A stretch of 64,000 bases of DNA, taken from Corythucha ciliata. Its lineage: Eukaryota > Arthropoda > Insecta > Hemiptera > Tingidae. Positions 11,390-22,504 of this stretch are shown here, piece after piece. The notes under the pieces are model-generated. The model did not search any database and was not told the origin of the DNA. It saw only the letters and a program-made list of their open reading frames with translations. Within the stretch, counting starts at the first letter, position 1; each line of letters starts with the position of its first letter. The position numbers and the translations under genes were made by a program. The DNA lies in assembly GCA_038030265.1 (NCBI GenBank), contig CM075939.1, positions 43,443,253 through 43,507,252 of the forward strand. The letters are read 5' to 3'.

Positions 11390-11710
11390 ACTGCTTTCTG
11401 CATTACTTCTTCGACGATTTTGAATTTTCCAATTGTGGGGCAAATAGGTCAGTTTTCCGGCTTGATCAGTCGTTAAACGGTTTCTTTTTTTGCTGTTCAT
11501 TCAAGAAAACGTGCTAAAGGATCTTTCTGTCGCAGCTGATAAAATTCTAACCGCAACGGAAAACAAATTTGAAGTCGAACAAAGTCCTTGCCACCAAACA
11601 CTTGGCGTGGCCGCCGAGGCACTTTCCCACAAAAATGTCTTCCCCCAGAGTCCATCCTTTGAACGATAGTTGGCCAAATCCACCATCGTTTTGCCGACAA
11701 TAACTTTCAT
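11390..11710 (-). pseudogene. hAT transposase C-terminal (dimerisation) fragment
   Basis: On the - strand, 11710-11501 reads WWQGLCSTSNLFSVAVRIL and then ATERSFSTFS. A second frame from 11475 reads KKRNRLTTDQAGKLTYLPHN. The WW ... L..VA..IL ... ERSFS and KKRNRLT--AGKLTYI-HN patterns are hallmarks of the hAT C-terminal dimerisation domain. A frameshift separates the two pieces and the rest of the transposase is absent. Confidence 0.85.
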
Positions 11711-11736
11711 CTGTGTGGCAACCTTATGAATTTTTC

Positions 11737-11971
11737 TTTTTTCTTTATGTGTCCCAGCAATTAATTAATTGCAAATTAGACGACCCTTGTCTTGGGACTT
11801 TTCAAGGGACTTAAAAAAAATGGTTAGTATTTAGCTTCAATAAAAAGTTTAATTCTTTATTTTCAGCCTCCCCACTCCCTCGAATTCACTGCATTGTGAC
11901 TAGGGTGGTGCGGTGAGGGGGGAGTAATCCCTTGAAATGTCCCAAGACAAGGGTCGTCTAATTTGCAATTA
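11737..11971 (+). mobile_element. SINE-like element with inverted arms, nested in hAT
   Basis: The direct repeat CTTATGAATTTTTC (11723-11736 and 11972-11985, 14 bp) looks like a retroposon-type target-site duplication. Inside are two inverted arms of about 44 bp (TAATTGCAAATTAGACGACC ...), at about 11768-11811 and 11927-11970, with one mismatch seen. The centre carries the same CT-rich body and GGTGAGGGGGGAGTAATCCC as the tRNA-derived elements, but no tRNA core. The left arm reads as the complete reverse-complemented 3' hairpin and tail (ACATAAAGAAAAAA) of that family. Confidence 0.7.
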
Positions 11972-12440
11972 CTTATGAATTTTTCATGTCTCTATGTGCT
12001 CGTCTTGCTCAGCAGCGTCCCCTATGATGATGGGCCCAGGAGTGTCGCAGCGTAATGAATAATACTTTTAACGCTGGAGTCTATTCAGTCTTTCAGTTTT
12101 CGTAGAATCAGGGACTGTTCATTCTTGGAAAGTGGCGACCGAGGTAAATTTTTAGCGAGCTTTAGCTCAATGTGGCGTAATGCGAGATGAATTATCTCTA
12201 TGGAGCAGATAGAGACTTCTCAGAGTTGAGGGAAAGGTTACAAGAGGCTGCGCGAGGAAAAAAACTCACGCTTCGAGGCTGAATTCTCTAATTTCTGCAG
12301 TGATAAGTTCTATTCAAATTGAACGAATAAAAACCCAGTTCGGGTGGGAAAATACTTTCTTGGGAAAAAACCGGGTTTTTTCCCAAAAAACGGGAATATT
12401 CCCAATGGGTTTTTTCCCTTGACCCATCACTAGTTGAGGG

Positions 12441-13429
12441 TCTTAAAAAATATAATTCCGCGAGTTTGGCTGTTTAAAATACGAATTTAGCGATTTTGGC
12501 TCTTTCAAACCATCCATTTCACGGGTGTGGCTTTTCAAGAAACAATGTCGGCATATTCGAAACCCAAATTCACAGCATTGGTTGATTCAAACCGTGAACT
12601 TTGTGCCCAGATGTCATGAAAATGGCTTCTTCGCAGAATTTCGGCAATCATTTAAACTCAGGAGAAGGGACAAATATTATGCATTTTGGGGGCTAAATAA
12701 TGTGAGTTCTTCAGATTCTGAGGCACGGATTTCTAGTTTTCTGCTTGAGCAGTCATGTTCCGGGTACACATTGACAGTTTCAAGGCCCCTATGGGCCTAC
12801 GTCAGTTTCTACAGAAAAGTAGCAGTTTTCCATGGATTTCCCCACGACAAAATGATCATTGTTGCAGAGAAAAGTATGTTTCTGGACGCCAATTGCATGC
12901 ATTTTGTCTTGCGTGGGAAAAAGGTCCAGTTTCATGGTCAAGTGGCTATACGTAGTTTGAGAGGTTAAATTGACCATTTTCGGAAATCATCATCTAGTCC
13001 TGGGACTTGCTGATGGTTGTCATGGTTATTGCTAGTTGCTAATTCTGGTGTTGGACTCGTTCTGTGCAATAAAATTTTAATGTAATGCATGCATTAACAA
13101 TACGTTGTAGCTGTAGACGCCTAAGTCGTCAGTCTTCCTTCGTTAACGCGCGTCCAAAACGAACCGGTTACGGCTGTTCGCCATCTTCAGCGCAAGGAAG
13201 TATATCTGAAACTGCACTAAGTCATTTTGCTGCTTTGTGCACTCTCAGGGCCAACTGGATCTGGGTCCGTACTAAAAAAAAAAGGTCCCGCGAAACTTGC
13301 ATTTTCGAGGGAATAGCATCCGAAAGTTGCAATTCCAACAGATATTCAGACTCCAAATTCCAAATTCGTGAGTGTCGTCGTCAGGCTTCGCGCTGGGCTA
13401 CCAAGAGTTCTGCATAAACAAAAAATTTC
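12441..13429. other. Family-3 repeats, then non-coding spacer
   Basis: Repeat units run to about 12530. From 12530 to 13429 I see no repeat, no transposon end and no gene. The longest frame (12525-12968, 147 aa) shows no family character. Confidence 0.4.
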
Positions 13430-13813
13430 CAGCAGTTTTCTCATAAAATTGACGGTTTCCCCACAAAATTGTCAATTTTACCATAAAATAGACAATTTCC
13501 TCTCATAAAATCGATTATTTCCTCTTGAAATAGACAATTTCCTAATAAAATATACAATTTCCTCATAAAATGGACTATTTCTTCGTAGTATTGATTATTT
13601 CATCACATGATTGACAATTTCCTCATAAAATTGACAATTTCGTCAAGAAATTAACCATTCCTAGGAAATTTACGATTTTCTTTTAAAATTAAAATTTCCA
13701 ATTCGAACTAACAATTTCCTTACAAAATTGAAAAATCACTCAAAGAGGGCTATTTTCTCATTGTACGGACGCACAATTATTGCGTGAGAAACGCAATACG
13801 CTTCATAAAATTG
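13430..13813 (+). repeat. ~20-bp tandem array (CTCATAAAATTGACAATTTC), left part
   Basis: Units of about 20 bp with consensus CTCATAAAATTGACAATTTC are repeated with substitutions. The array resumes at 17071-17260, so the element between was inserted into it. Confidence 0.8.
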
Positions 13814-14289
13814 TAGAGGTAAGGTGTGATTTCACTGTCGGTGATTTTGTCACTGTGACTACTCCGTCACTGTTGGATCCGGTGACGACCACATTGAAAT
13901 CACCGTTCCGACCCTCTAACGGTGACATTCTTTTTCACTTATAATCGCCTCTTAATTCGTCACTTCTATCGCTTCACTGCGCTAGAGTCTCTTGAATTAA
14001 AATTGGAGCCGTCACCTAGCCATCTATCGCCCCAATGAACTCAGGAGCAATCTCCCCAAGTCTATCCCCCGTCTGTTGACTTTTTTTCTTGGACTTGGAA
14101 TTGAACCTTCAGTGTAGGTCGGTAATATATTTTTATTCAATTCGTTTTCCAAGACCTGTGCTACAGTGATCTTGTATAATTTTATTTTTTTTAAAAACAC
14201 CTTCCTAGCCAGGGGCGTAGCCAGCCCTTGACCAAGGGACGTTATGGAAACTAGAGACCCCAACAAAAGAACTGGTAGCGCAATAAATC

Positions 14290-15400
14290 ATCAAATTCTT
14301 CCCCGGAACTTGAGTTTTCACAAAAAAGGGTCGTAATCCATCAAAAACTAACATCTTCGTTCGGAAATTATCTGCTTTAGCCTTCTATTCCTGATTTTCT
14401 ATCCAAAAACTGACAATTCTATTCAGACTTTTTCTATTAACAAACAATTCGATTTCCCCGGGAAATCGATACATGGCATTCAAATATACAGGGTGACCGA
14501 CTTTTCATCAACGTCTTGTCTGAGATACGTAAAGTTCAACATTTTTTATCCAAACAATAACGGGTTTTAACTCAAAACTGACGTTTTTCAACAAAAAAAC
14601 TGAATATTTTACTCTAGTATAACTGAATATTTTACTTCAAAACTGACGTTTCTACGCCAAAGACAAAGTGTTCACGCCTAAACTAAAAATTCCACAGTAC
14701 AACTTTTAAAATTCAAGTCTTTACCCCCAAAAACTGGTGAATTCCGCCTAAAAATGGCGGGTTTAGCCTAAAAGATCAAAAACGAATGATTTTAATTTCA
14801 ATTAACAGACCACTCAGTGCTAAAAACTGCCGATTTTATCCTTCAATTGGCGATTTTAGTAAAAAAAAAAAAAACCTACAATTCCTGGCCGAAGCTGACA
14901 TGCCCCCCCCCTCCAAATGAAGATGGTACCACAAAACTGGCGATTTTAACCAAAAACTAAACTTTACTGTTCCATTTACACCCGATACGACAATTTCCCC
15001 TCAAAATTAGATTATTTACTCTAAAACAGACAATGTCACACTTTAACTCAAGTTTTCCTCAAAACGGGTGATTTTAGGCCATTCTGCCTTGAAAACAGGT
15101 GATTTCACAAAAAAAAAAAAAGAAAAAAAAAAAGTGACAAATTCTTCGCAAAAGTGACGATTTTATACCCAAACAGACGATTTCACGCCAAAGCTGACGT
15201 GTTGCCTCATATAACTGATGACGTTAATACAAAACTGGTCATTTTACCCCAAAACTGACTGTTTTAATTCCAAAACTTACGATTTCATCCCAAAGACGTT
15301 TCTAAACTGACGATTTTACCCTGAAACTTGCGGTTCCACCCAAAAAATATCACTTTACCTCAAAACTGAATATTTTACTTCAAAATTGACATTTATCTAC
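14290..15400 (+). repeat. Family-2a array (AAAACTGACGATTTTACCCC)
   Basis: Units of about 27-32 bp alternate AAAACTGACGATTTTAC with CCCAAAACTGA. It forms the left half of the interior of the 14210-16563 element. There is no coding frame. Confidence 0.8.
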
Positions 15401-15409
15401 TTTGTTGGG

Positions 15410-16190
15410 CACAGCTTTTCAGGGCACATAGAGTCAGTTTTGACGATTTCAAGGCTTGAATAGCTATAATTGTCATTTTTAGGGCGCACAGTCTTTCCAG
15501 ATATAGGAGCGAATAGTACGTCCCAAGTCAAGGCGAGAACAGCCAGGTTGGCCATTTTCGGCGCTCCGAATGGTCTATTTTGCCATTTTCAGGGCAGGAG
15601 TCATTTGTCCAGACATTTTTAGAGCTCGATTCGTCAGGAAATCCATTTCTAGAGCTCGTAAAGTAAACTCGGCAATTTCTAGGGTTCAAATATAGTAATT
15701 TTAGCCATTTTAAAGACACGAATCGTCAGTATTGCCATTTTCAGGGCTCAAATACCTAGTCCATCAAGCCAAGGCCATGAAGTTTGACCGTTCCTGGTGC
15801 GCAAATTGTCGATTTTGCCATTTTCAGGGAGGGAATAATCTTTTTTAGGCATTTCCAGGGCACGTGAAGTCATTTTGGCCGTTTTCCGGGCTTCATTAGT
15901 CCGTCAAGCCAAAATCGCGCATTGTGGTCATATTTGGCTCAAGAATGGCCAGTCTGATCAATTTTAGCGCACGAATGGTCGATTTAGCTACTTTCGGGCG
16001 GTAATCATGATCTTTTTAGGCATTTTCAGAAGTTCACCAGTCGCCACCAATTTTTAGGGCACGTGAAGTCCAGTTTTAGCCATTTTCAAAACGCGAATCG
16101 ACAGTTTTGTATTTTTAGGCGTGAGTTTAGTTACTTTAGCCGTTTTTATAGTGCAAATAGCTAGTTTTAAATATTTTTAGACAGTGAAAA
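15410..16190 (+). repeat. Family-2b array (TTTTAGGGC-CGAATCGTCAGTTT)
   Basis: Units of about 35 bp read GCCATTTTCAGGGC-CGAATCGTCAGTTTTG. The same family occurs forward at about 55680-57120 and in reverse at about 18220-18600, outside this element. Confidence 0.8.
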
Positions 16191-17070
16191 GGCTGTCAAA
16201 CCAGTTGTAGTAGAGCGAACCACGTCATTTCTCTTAGCACCTCTCTTGAGCAAATACTGAATCCGCGACTGTCTGCAAAAATGGTATTGTAGGACGCAAA
16301 AACGGCGAATTTGGTCTTTGAATTATGTCACCATTACGATATCCGTTTTGTGAGCGACAAAACCCGTTGAAATTTATTTTTTTATTAGTGAAATCCGTGA
16401 AGTTAATTTTTTAGTGAGCGCCGACGAAACACAATGAGATTATCCTGAAAGATTTGTACTTTCAGAATGCATCTAAGGGTGGGCAACTGCCCCACTAAAT
16501 CTGCATTTTTGAGTCTAGGGGAGGGCAGCTGCCTAGCCCTGCCCCCCTCTGGCTATGCCTATGTTCCTAGGTAAATTCGTGCATTGCAGTTTTTGATCCA
16601 TGACTCACCTTCATGTTTGCATTTGAGGCTGTCGGTTTTCCACGGATAAAGTTAGAAAAAGAATTATCTATTTTTTTATAACCGATGCAAAAAAAATTGA
16701 TTTGCGAAATCGTATCTCTCATTTGCCCTATAAATAGGGTTTGTTGGGTCTGGGAATGAAATTCAGACAGATACCGGCGAGTCCGGTTACATTAGGCATT
16801 TGCTCAAACGAACTGCTACAGGGGGCCTGTCCCGTAAGATTTCAGGGTTCCTAGGAATATCCTTTTCCAACCGTCCGCCCCAAATTGAATCACATGTTGA
16901 TGGGGAGGACGGGTGGAAACAAACAGTGATAGTGACATTAAAAAGTTATAGAACAGGCCCTTGCAGTAGTCACTCAAGTGACGAAATCGCTGGTTTTTGT
17001 CACAGTGACTGCACAGTCACCGGAGCTAGTTGTCACTGTGACCAACAAAAGCTGTCACGTCACACCTCTA

Positions 17071-17260
17071 TAAAATTGACTAATTTCCTTGTTAAACTAA
17101 CGATTTACTCATGAAATTGACACCTTTTAGACTGAAAATTGCCTCATAAAATCAACCATTATGCTCACAAGATTAAGACGTCTTATATAAAATTGAAAAT
17201 TTTCTCTCAAAACAGATAATTTGTTGATAAAATTGACAATTGTTTCATGAAACCGGCGAG
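17071..17260 (+). repeat. ~20-bp tandem array, right part
   Basis: Continues the CTCATAAAATTGACAATTTC array interrupted at 13814. Confidence 0.75.
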
Positions 17261-17736
17261 TTTTTTCATATTTCATGACGATATTGTCACCTTAACATTG
17301 CTCTTGGTAAAGCATTTCTCATATTTGTTACCCTTGACGCGGCATTTCACGTAAATTTTGCCTCAATTGTGGCGATTGTGAAGGTTTTTGCCGAATATGT
17401 TGTGTTTTGTCAGCCGTGGGGCATTTTGCGTTGTTAACTCGTTGTGCCGCGGCTTTTCGAAAGAGTTTTATTCCCTCACAATGTGACGTTTTGCTTGAAG
17501 TTTGTCCTTGGCGTGACCTTTCACATAAATTTTGCCCTCGACAAGGCGGCGTTCAACGTCAATTTTCCCCTCAGTGATTCGCGAGAGTTTCACCCTTTAA
17601 ATAACTTGGCATTTCGCGTCTCTCTAGAAACTCTGACCCTCGGGCCTCTGAGAAAATGACCTTGATGATTTTGATGATTTTTATTGCGCAAGCGATCCCG
17701 ACTCCGACTGGCCCCTCCCTTAGATCCGCCACTGTT
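17261..17736. mobile_element. Array with transposon right end (CCGCCACTG)
   Basis: Units resembling GGCATTTCACGTAAATTTTGCC run to about 17640. The sequence then ends in GGCCCCTCCCTTAGATCCGCCACTG. The reverse complement CAGTGGCGGATCTAAGGGA is a hAT-style terminus like those at 21316, 28683, 45033 and 53806. The matching left end was not found. Confidence 0.5.
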
Positions 17737-18219
17737 TATACCTGCTCAGTGATCCAATGAAACGTATAATAAAGTTCAAGAGCAAAATATTATTGATTTT
17801 AAAGTTTGCTGGTTTTCCCTCTAAAATTTTCCATGTCTGTCTTCGATAGCTTGAATCGATCAAGTAAATCTTCGGCGTCCGGTCCCAACTGATATATCAA
17901 TTGGTTAACTTGATAATTTCCGGGTAATTCGTTCAGTAGTGTACCTTAACCAGTGGACTTAACCAGTTCTTCCAGTCCGGCCGAATAAAATCCATTTGAT
18001 CAGGGGGAGCCATGTTCTTGCCGTGAAAACCTGGCACCATGTTTAACCTTGGAACTCCTTCCTCAGGAGGAGGAGGAGATCCCGAGTCACGTCAACGTCT
18101 CGGCATAACCTCTTTGAAATAAAAATGTAGACCACTTATTTCAAGTCTAAATTCCGAATGATTTATTTTTTCAAAACAACAAGTATTGATCAGATGCGAT
18201 CAATTAATCACCTAACACT
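17737..18219. other. Spacer without recognised content
   Basis: No repeat family, transposon end or gene could be supported. Confidence 0.3.
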
Positions 18220-18600
18220 ATTTGCGCCTTCAAATTGGCTAAAAAACTGGCTATAGTATCGCGCTATAAAATTTCTTGACAGGTAATAATAATAACGTCA
18301 TAAAAATGGCTAAACCAACATTCGAGCTCAGGGAACGATGATAAACTTACCAATCGCGTGCATCGAAAATTGCCAAATTTAACCTTCGCGCCTTTAAAAA
18401 TGGATGAACTGCAGACGATTTCTGCCCTAAAAATGGCCGAACTAATCCTTTACGCCTTCCTGATGGCGTAATAACTCACAAAATAATCATGTCATTGAAA
18501 TACCTGTCCGACTTTGCTGAGCCGAAAAAAAAATGGTCAAGCTGGAGCGATTTGCGCCCTTATTGGCTATTCGCTTACTAAAATCGATGAACCGGTCATT
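18220..18600 (-). repeat. Family-2b units in reverse
   Basis: GCGCCTTTAAAAATGG-TGAAC type units are the reverse complement of the family seen at 15410-16190. They are strongly diverged. Confidence 0.5.
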
Positions 18601-19239
18601 CGTTCCTCAATCGAACAGGTCCGCCTTCACCTTATACCACCCCCCCCCTCCGCTATTGCTTAAACAGCAATACTCCCTCATGCTACATAGCTCGCTGGCG
18701 CTACAACATGACTTTCCTGGCACTACTGGAGCTCCAAAAATGGCTACTATGATGGCTTGATGGCTTCCAGTTTTACGCACTGAGCCTTTGTGAAAGGTTG
18801 AGTGCCTATAGGATAACCAGATGTTAAAAAGTATAGAGAACAAAGTAGGAGGGTACAACAGTAGTCCACGAAATTAGGGTTTGAAAGAGTGCAAATCCGC
18901 GAAGTTGGTTTTGAATGAGCCAATGACATGAAATTTTGTTTTTTAATTAGCAAAGCCCAATCACTCCAGCCCCCTGAGCTCTCCCCTGGGTCCGCGCAAT
19001 CACCGGCGTCTATCCCCCCCTGATGGTTGGACGCGAAATCCTCCCCTTATGAACAGTAATCCCTCTCGCATGTATTAAAGGCTTTTAAGATGGAAAATTA
19101 CAGTGAAAAACGACGTTAATGAATAGCGGGTATTTTCATTTTTTCGCTAGTGATGCAAGTGTGGAAAACCTGGAGATTTCAGTGCCTAATTTTGACAAAT
19201 TGGATGAAATCAACACCACTTAGCGTTAAATTATGGCTC
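18601..19239. other. Spacer with a few family-3 units
   Basis: Family-3 units (CCACGAAATTAGGGTTTGAA) occur at about 18850-18950. The stretch from 18970 to 19100 is C-rich and holds no gene. Confidence 0.4.
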
Positions 19240-20226
19240 ATTCTAATTTTTAGCCGCGAATCAGCGCTTTTACCACACCTTAGTCGCAGATTAGCGCTTT
19301 TTCTCAGTTTAAAGCCGCGAATGAGCACTTTTTCTTAAATTTAAGCCGTGAATTGGATATTTTTCTCCATTTCTGAAGTGAAATAGCGAATTAGCGTTTT
19401 CTTCATTTTAGCTACGAATTAGTGGGTGTTGTTTCACTCTTAGGGCGATTTCACTGTTGGGATTCCCGTATCCAATACCTGAATCGAGGGTACTCATTCA
19501 AATTAAGGATTCCGGAACCGGATGTACTTAAAGTTTGCGATTCCGGAATCTAAGTGTGAAGGAGCGCCTTGACTGTAGTGTATTTTTAGTATCCTTAAAA
19601 CGCGAATCGGATTCCGAAATCTCAAGTTTGTGTGAAAACGGCCAAAGTCACGAATTAGCGCTTTTCCATTATTTTAGCCTTAAAGTTGCATTTACCAGGA
19701 GGCCGCGAATTGGAATTCTCTCAATTTCAACAGATAATTAGCGTTTTTCTCCATTATGACCGTGAATTAGCGTATTTTTCTCAAATTTAGCTGAATATAT
19801 GAGTTTTTCATTATTTTAGCCGCATCATCATTTTTCATCATATTAGCGTTTTCATTTCAAACGCTCATAGCCATGAATTAGCGTTTTTCTCAATTCTAGC
19901 CTCGAACTAGCGATGCTATTAGTTAGCGCCTTTACTAAATTTTGGTCAAGAAGATTCCTTCACCAAAGAGTCGCGAATTGACGTTAATTTTAGTCGCGAA
20001 TTAGCGTTTTTCTCTCAGAATCGACCCTTTTTATGAATTTTATCAGCGAATTGGGCCTTTTCTCAATTTTAACCATTTACTAGCGCCTTTTCTACATTTT
20101 ATTCACGAATTTTAGCACTGCTCCTCAAAATCATCCTCAAATTGTATTAATTTTTCTACATTTTTAATCGCAAATCAAACTTTTGTCTCAATTTGAGCCG
20201 TAAATTAGGGTTTTTTCTCATTTTAG
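19240..20226 (+). repeat. Family-1 ~30-bp array, forward
   Basis: Same family as 558-2460 (TTTTAGCCGCGAATCAGCGC and relatives). It is interrupted at about 19436-19645 by a stretch rich in ATTCCGGAATC-type inverted motifs. Confidence 0.8.
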
Positions 20227-20459
20227 TCTTTTCCAAAGAGCAAAAGTTCGGGAAGTTAGAATTTTTAATAAGCCAATAATTCAATTTGTGTGAAAATATT
20301 TTTTAGTGAGAAAAATCTGTAAAACAGATCATTTAAATGAGTCAAACCCGACGAAATTGGATTTATGGTTGGGCTCGTGAAGCGGCAACGCGTGGCTTAA
20401 CTAAACTTGAGTAAAAGCGTTTATTCGGGGTTTGATTTAGTTTTTTATAGTTTTTATTT

Positions 20460-21236
20460 TCCGGCGAAATAGTTCGCAGCTAAAATTGAGGAAACGCGCT
20501 ATTTCGCAGCCAAAATTGAGAAAAAGCTCCAATTCACATATAGCTAAGAAGTGAAAAAAACTCTAATCTATGGCTAAAACTGAGAAAAAATGCTAAAATG
20601 CGCAGCTAAAATTAGGATTTACACTTCTTTGTTGATAACTTTGGGGAAACCCTCCAAATAACAGCTATGAAACCTGCTAATTCTTGTCTAAACTGAAGAA
20701 AACGCGTTAATTCGTGGCTAATATAAAGAAAAAGCGCTAAATGGCCGTAAAGTGGAGAATATTAAGCGCTCATTCTCAGATGAGGAGGAAAAAAACGCAC
20801 ATTCGTGGATCGATATGAGAAAATCCGCTTACCCATGGTTAAAATTGAGTAAATGAGGTAGTTCGCAGGTAAAATTGGGAAAAAAAAACCACAACAAATC
20901 TCACTGATCACGGCTGACAAAATCCCACTTATTTACGGCTATAAAACCCGCTAATTTATGACTGAAATTGTGATGAAGCGTTCATTCACGGCTTTAATAA
21001 AGAGAGAAAAAAAAACATTGAATGGTAAAGATATGAAAAACGCTCGTTCTGAGGTAAGGTGAAGAAAAACGCACATTTGCGGATTGCGGATCGATTGGAG
21101 AAAGTCTTCTATTTCGTTTTAAAATTAAAAAAATGAGCTAATTTGCAGCAAAAACGGAGAAAAATCGGCAATTCGTGGATGAAATTGAGAATTTACGGTT
21201 TTCGGAGGCTGGTTTGTGGCATTGTGGCCAATAAAT
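20460..21236 (-). repeat. Family-1 ~30-bp array, reverse
   Basis: Reads as GCTAATTCGTGGCTAAAATTG, the reverse complement of the neighbouring array. The two arrays form a diverged inverted repeat around a 230-bp centre (20227-20459). Confidence 0.8.
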
Positions 21237-21316
21237 TTAGACAAAATTCATAATTTCACGCAACGACCTCCTAGAGATTTTCTTCTCAAGCCCCGATGGG
21301 TGTAGGTCCGCCACTG
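21237..21316 (-). mobile_element. hAT-style terminus next to array
   Basis: The sequence ends GGGTGTAGGTCCGCCACTG at 21316. Its reverse complement CAGTGGCGGACCTACACC closely matches the array-flanking end at 45033 (CAGTGGCGGTTGACCTACACC). No matching left end or duplication was identified. Confidence 0.5.
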
Positions 21317-22365
21317 ACTTCAGCAGTGCTTAGTCGAAAAAAACAAGTAGCTTGGATAACCGGTCAAAAACACTCCTGTAAGATGCCACGTCAGAGTCGA
21401 TGTGGGGCCAAAAACGTGAGTTTTGCTCTGGTGTTATAGTTTTGACCGCGATTTCCTCGCGACATGCTGGCGTTCAATTGAGTGGCCACTGTCAGCGGGA
21501 AAATTCTTGTGGCTCTTGAAAACGGGCCACAGTAGCTCACAACGCAGAAATCGCAGGAAAAAGTTCCCGTAGCGGCTAGTCTGATTGACAATCCATTTCA
21601 AGTTTAGGATTGTCCGTGTCAAAAAAAGCCAAAATACGCTGTCTTTTGTTTTATTTTGTTTTTTGTTTTTAATTTTAATAAATGGTGTAGAGATAGGACT
21701 TGAGTGGGCATTGTCATTTTTCATTTTATGAACCGATTATCGCCAGGACCAGACTTTTATTCACTTGTTTACGTACTCTGAAGGATCAGCGGCCTATATG
21801 AAAACTGTTTTATTGAGCCTCCACCATTGTCATTTAAACGGGTATTTTATTCTTTCTTTTAGGAAAGTTTTCTATATGCTGTCTTTTTCCTTCATTCCAT
21901 CGTCCATCAACACCCTCATATTGACCTTAAAGAGATGCCGCATAAAAATAGTTTTATCGATTCCACATCTGTAGTCTCTCCGTCTCAAAACTTTTTCACA
22001 CTCTGTCTCTCTCACTCTCTCTCTCTCTCGCTCTTATCCTTCTGTCAGGGGAATTTATGTATTGTTATCCAGGGTTGTTACAGGCGTTTGAAGTCTATAT
22101 TTTCGTGACAAGAAAATCGACATTTCTATATAAAAGAAAATACGGGTCCTGAAATAATAGTCTTTCGTTTTTCATATTTTTTGTTGTTTTTCCAAGTTAG
22201 TAGTCTCATTTGATTGTGATTTTATTTTTATTGCTGCTATGGCAATGAAATATTGGGAGCGTGGGGTATGAAAACGTATTATTCTTGGCATTTATAATGG
22301 CCTCTATATTATGGGTAACGGCGAATTGGTTTTTATCGCAACAAGACTATGGGAAAATAAATTAA
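21317..22365. other. Intergenic stretch downstream of the - strand Osiris gene
   Basis: No gene is recognised. A CT-rich microsatellite lies at about 21999-22034. Confidence 0.4.
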
Positions 22366-22371
22366 TTTATT
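22366..22371 (-). terminator. Candidate polyadenylation signal AATAAA
   Basis: AATAAA on the - strand lies 134 bp beyond the Osiris stop codon, a usual distance for an insect 3' UTR. Confidence 0.55.
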
Positions 22372-22504
22372 GTTTAAAACTGTACAAATAAATAGGAATA
22401 TCACAACAGCAATAGTACAACATTCGTTCGAGTGCCCTCCGGTTAGGAGCTACATTTATGGCTTGTTCATTGAAGGGGGAAAGACGAATGGAAAGCGTCG
22501 AAGG

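Larger units (their letters stand above)
10956..12432 (-). mobile_element. hAT transposon, internally deleted
   Basis: The element begins TAGTGATGGGT and ends with its reverse complement ACCCATCACTA, inside a perfect 8-bp duplication. Subterminal GGGAAAA/CCGGG motifs are repeated at both ends (10971-11045 and 12330-12415), as is common for hAT transposase-binding regions. A decayed transposase C-terminus on the - strand confirms the superfamily. A 235-bp SINE-like insertion lies inside. At about 1.24 kb without that insertion, it is too short for a full transposase. Confidence 0.92.
10948..12440. repeat. 8-bp target-site duplication of hAT element
   Basis: GTTGAGGG occurs at 10948-10955 and again at 12433-12440, directly flanking the inverted termini. 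An exact 8-bp duplication is the hAT insertion signature. Confidence 0.9.
14210..16563. mobile_element. hAT-type non-autonomous element with internal arrays (nested)
   Basis: The termini CAGGGGCGTAGCCAG and CTGGCTATGCCTATG are inverted and imperfect. They are flanked by TTCCTAGC (14202-14209) and TTCCTAGG (16564-16571), which match at 7 of 8 positions. The interior is two different tandem arrays followed by the subterminal region GGGCAACTGCC ... GGGCAGCTGCC. A related end lies at 58150-58222. Confidence 0.82.
13814..17070. mobile_element. hAT-type non-autonomous element (outer)
   Basis: The element starts TAGAGGTAAGGTGTGA and ends TCACACCTCTA. TAAAATTG occurs on both sides (13806-13813 and 17071-17078), an exact 8-bp duplication. 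Subterminal palindromes of the form GTCACTGTGAC occur near both ends (about 13848-13858 and 16998-17042). Without the nested element (14210-16563 plus one duplication) it is about 0.9 kb. No transposase remnant was recognised. Confidence 0.88.

Noticed and set aside
12525..12968. 147-aa open frame
   Set aside because: No recognisable domain and no paralogue. Composition looks like translated non-coding DNA.
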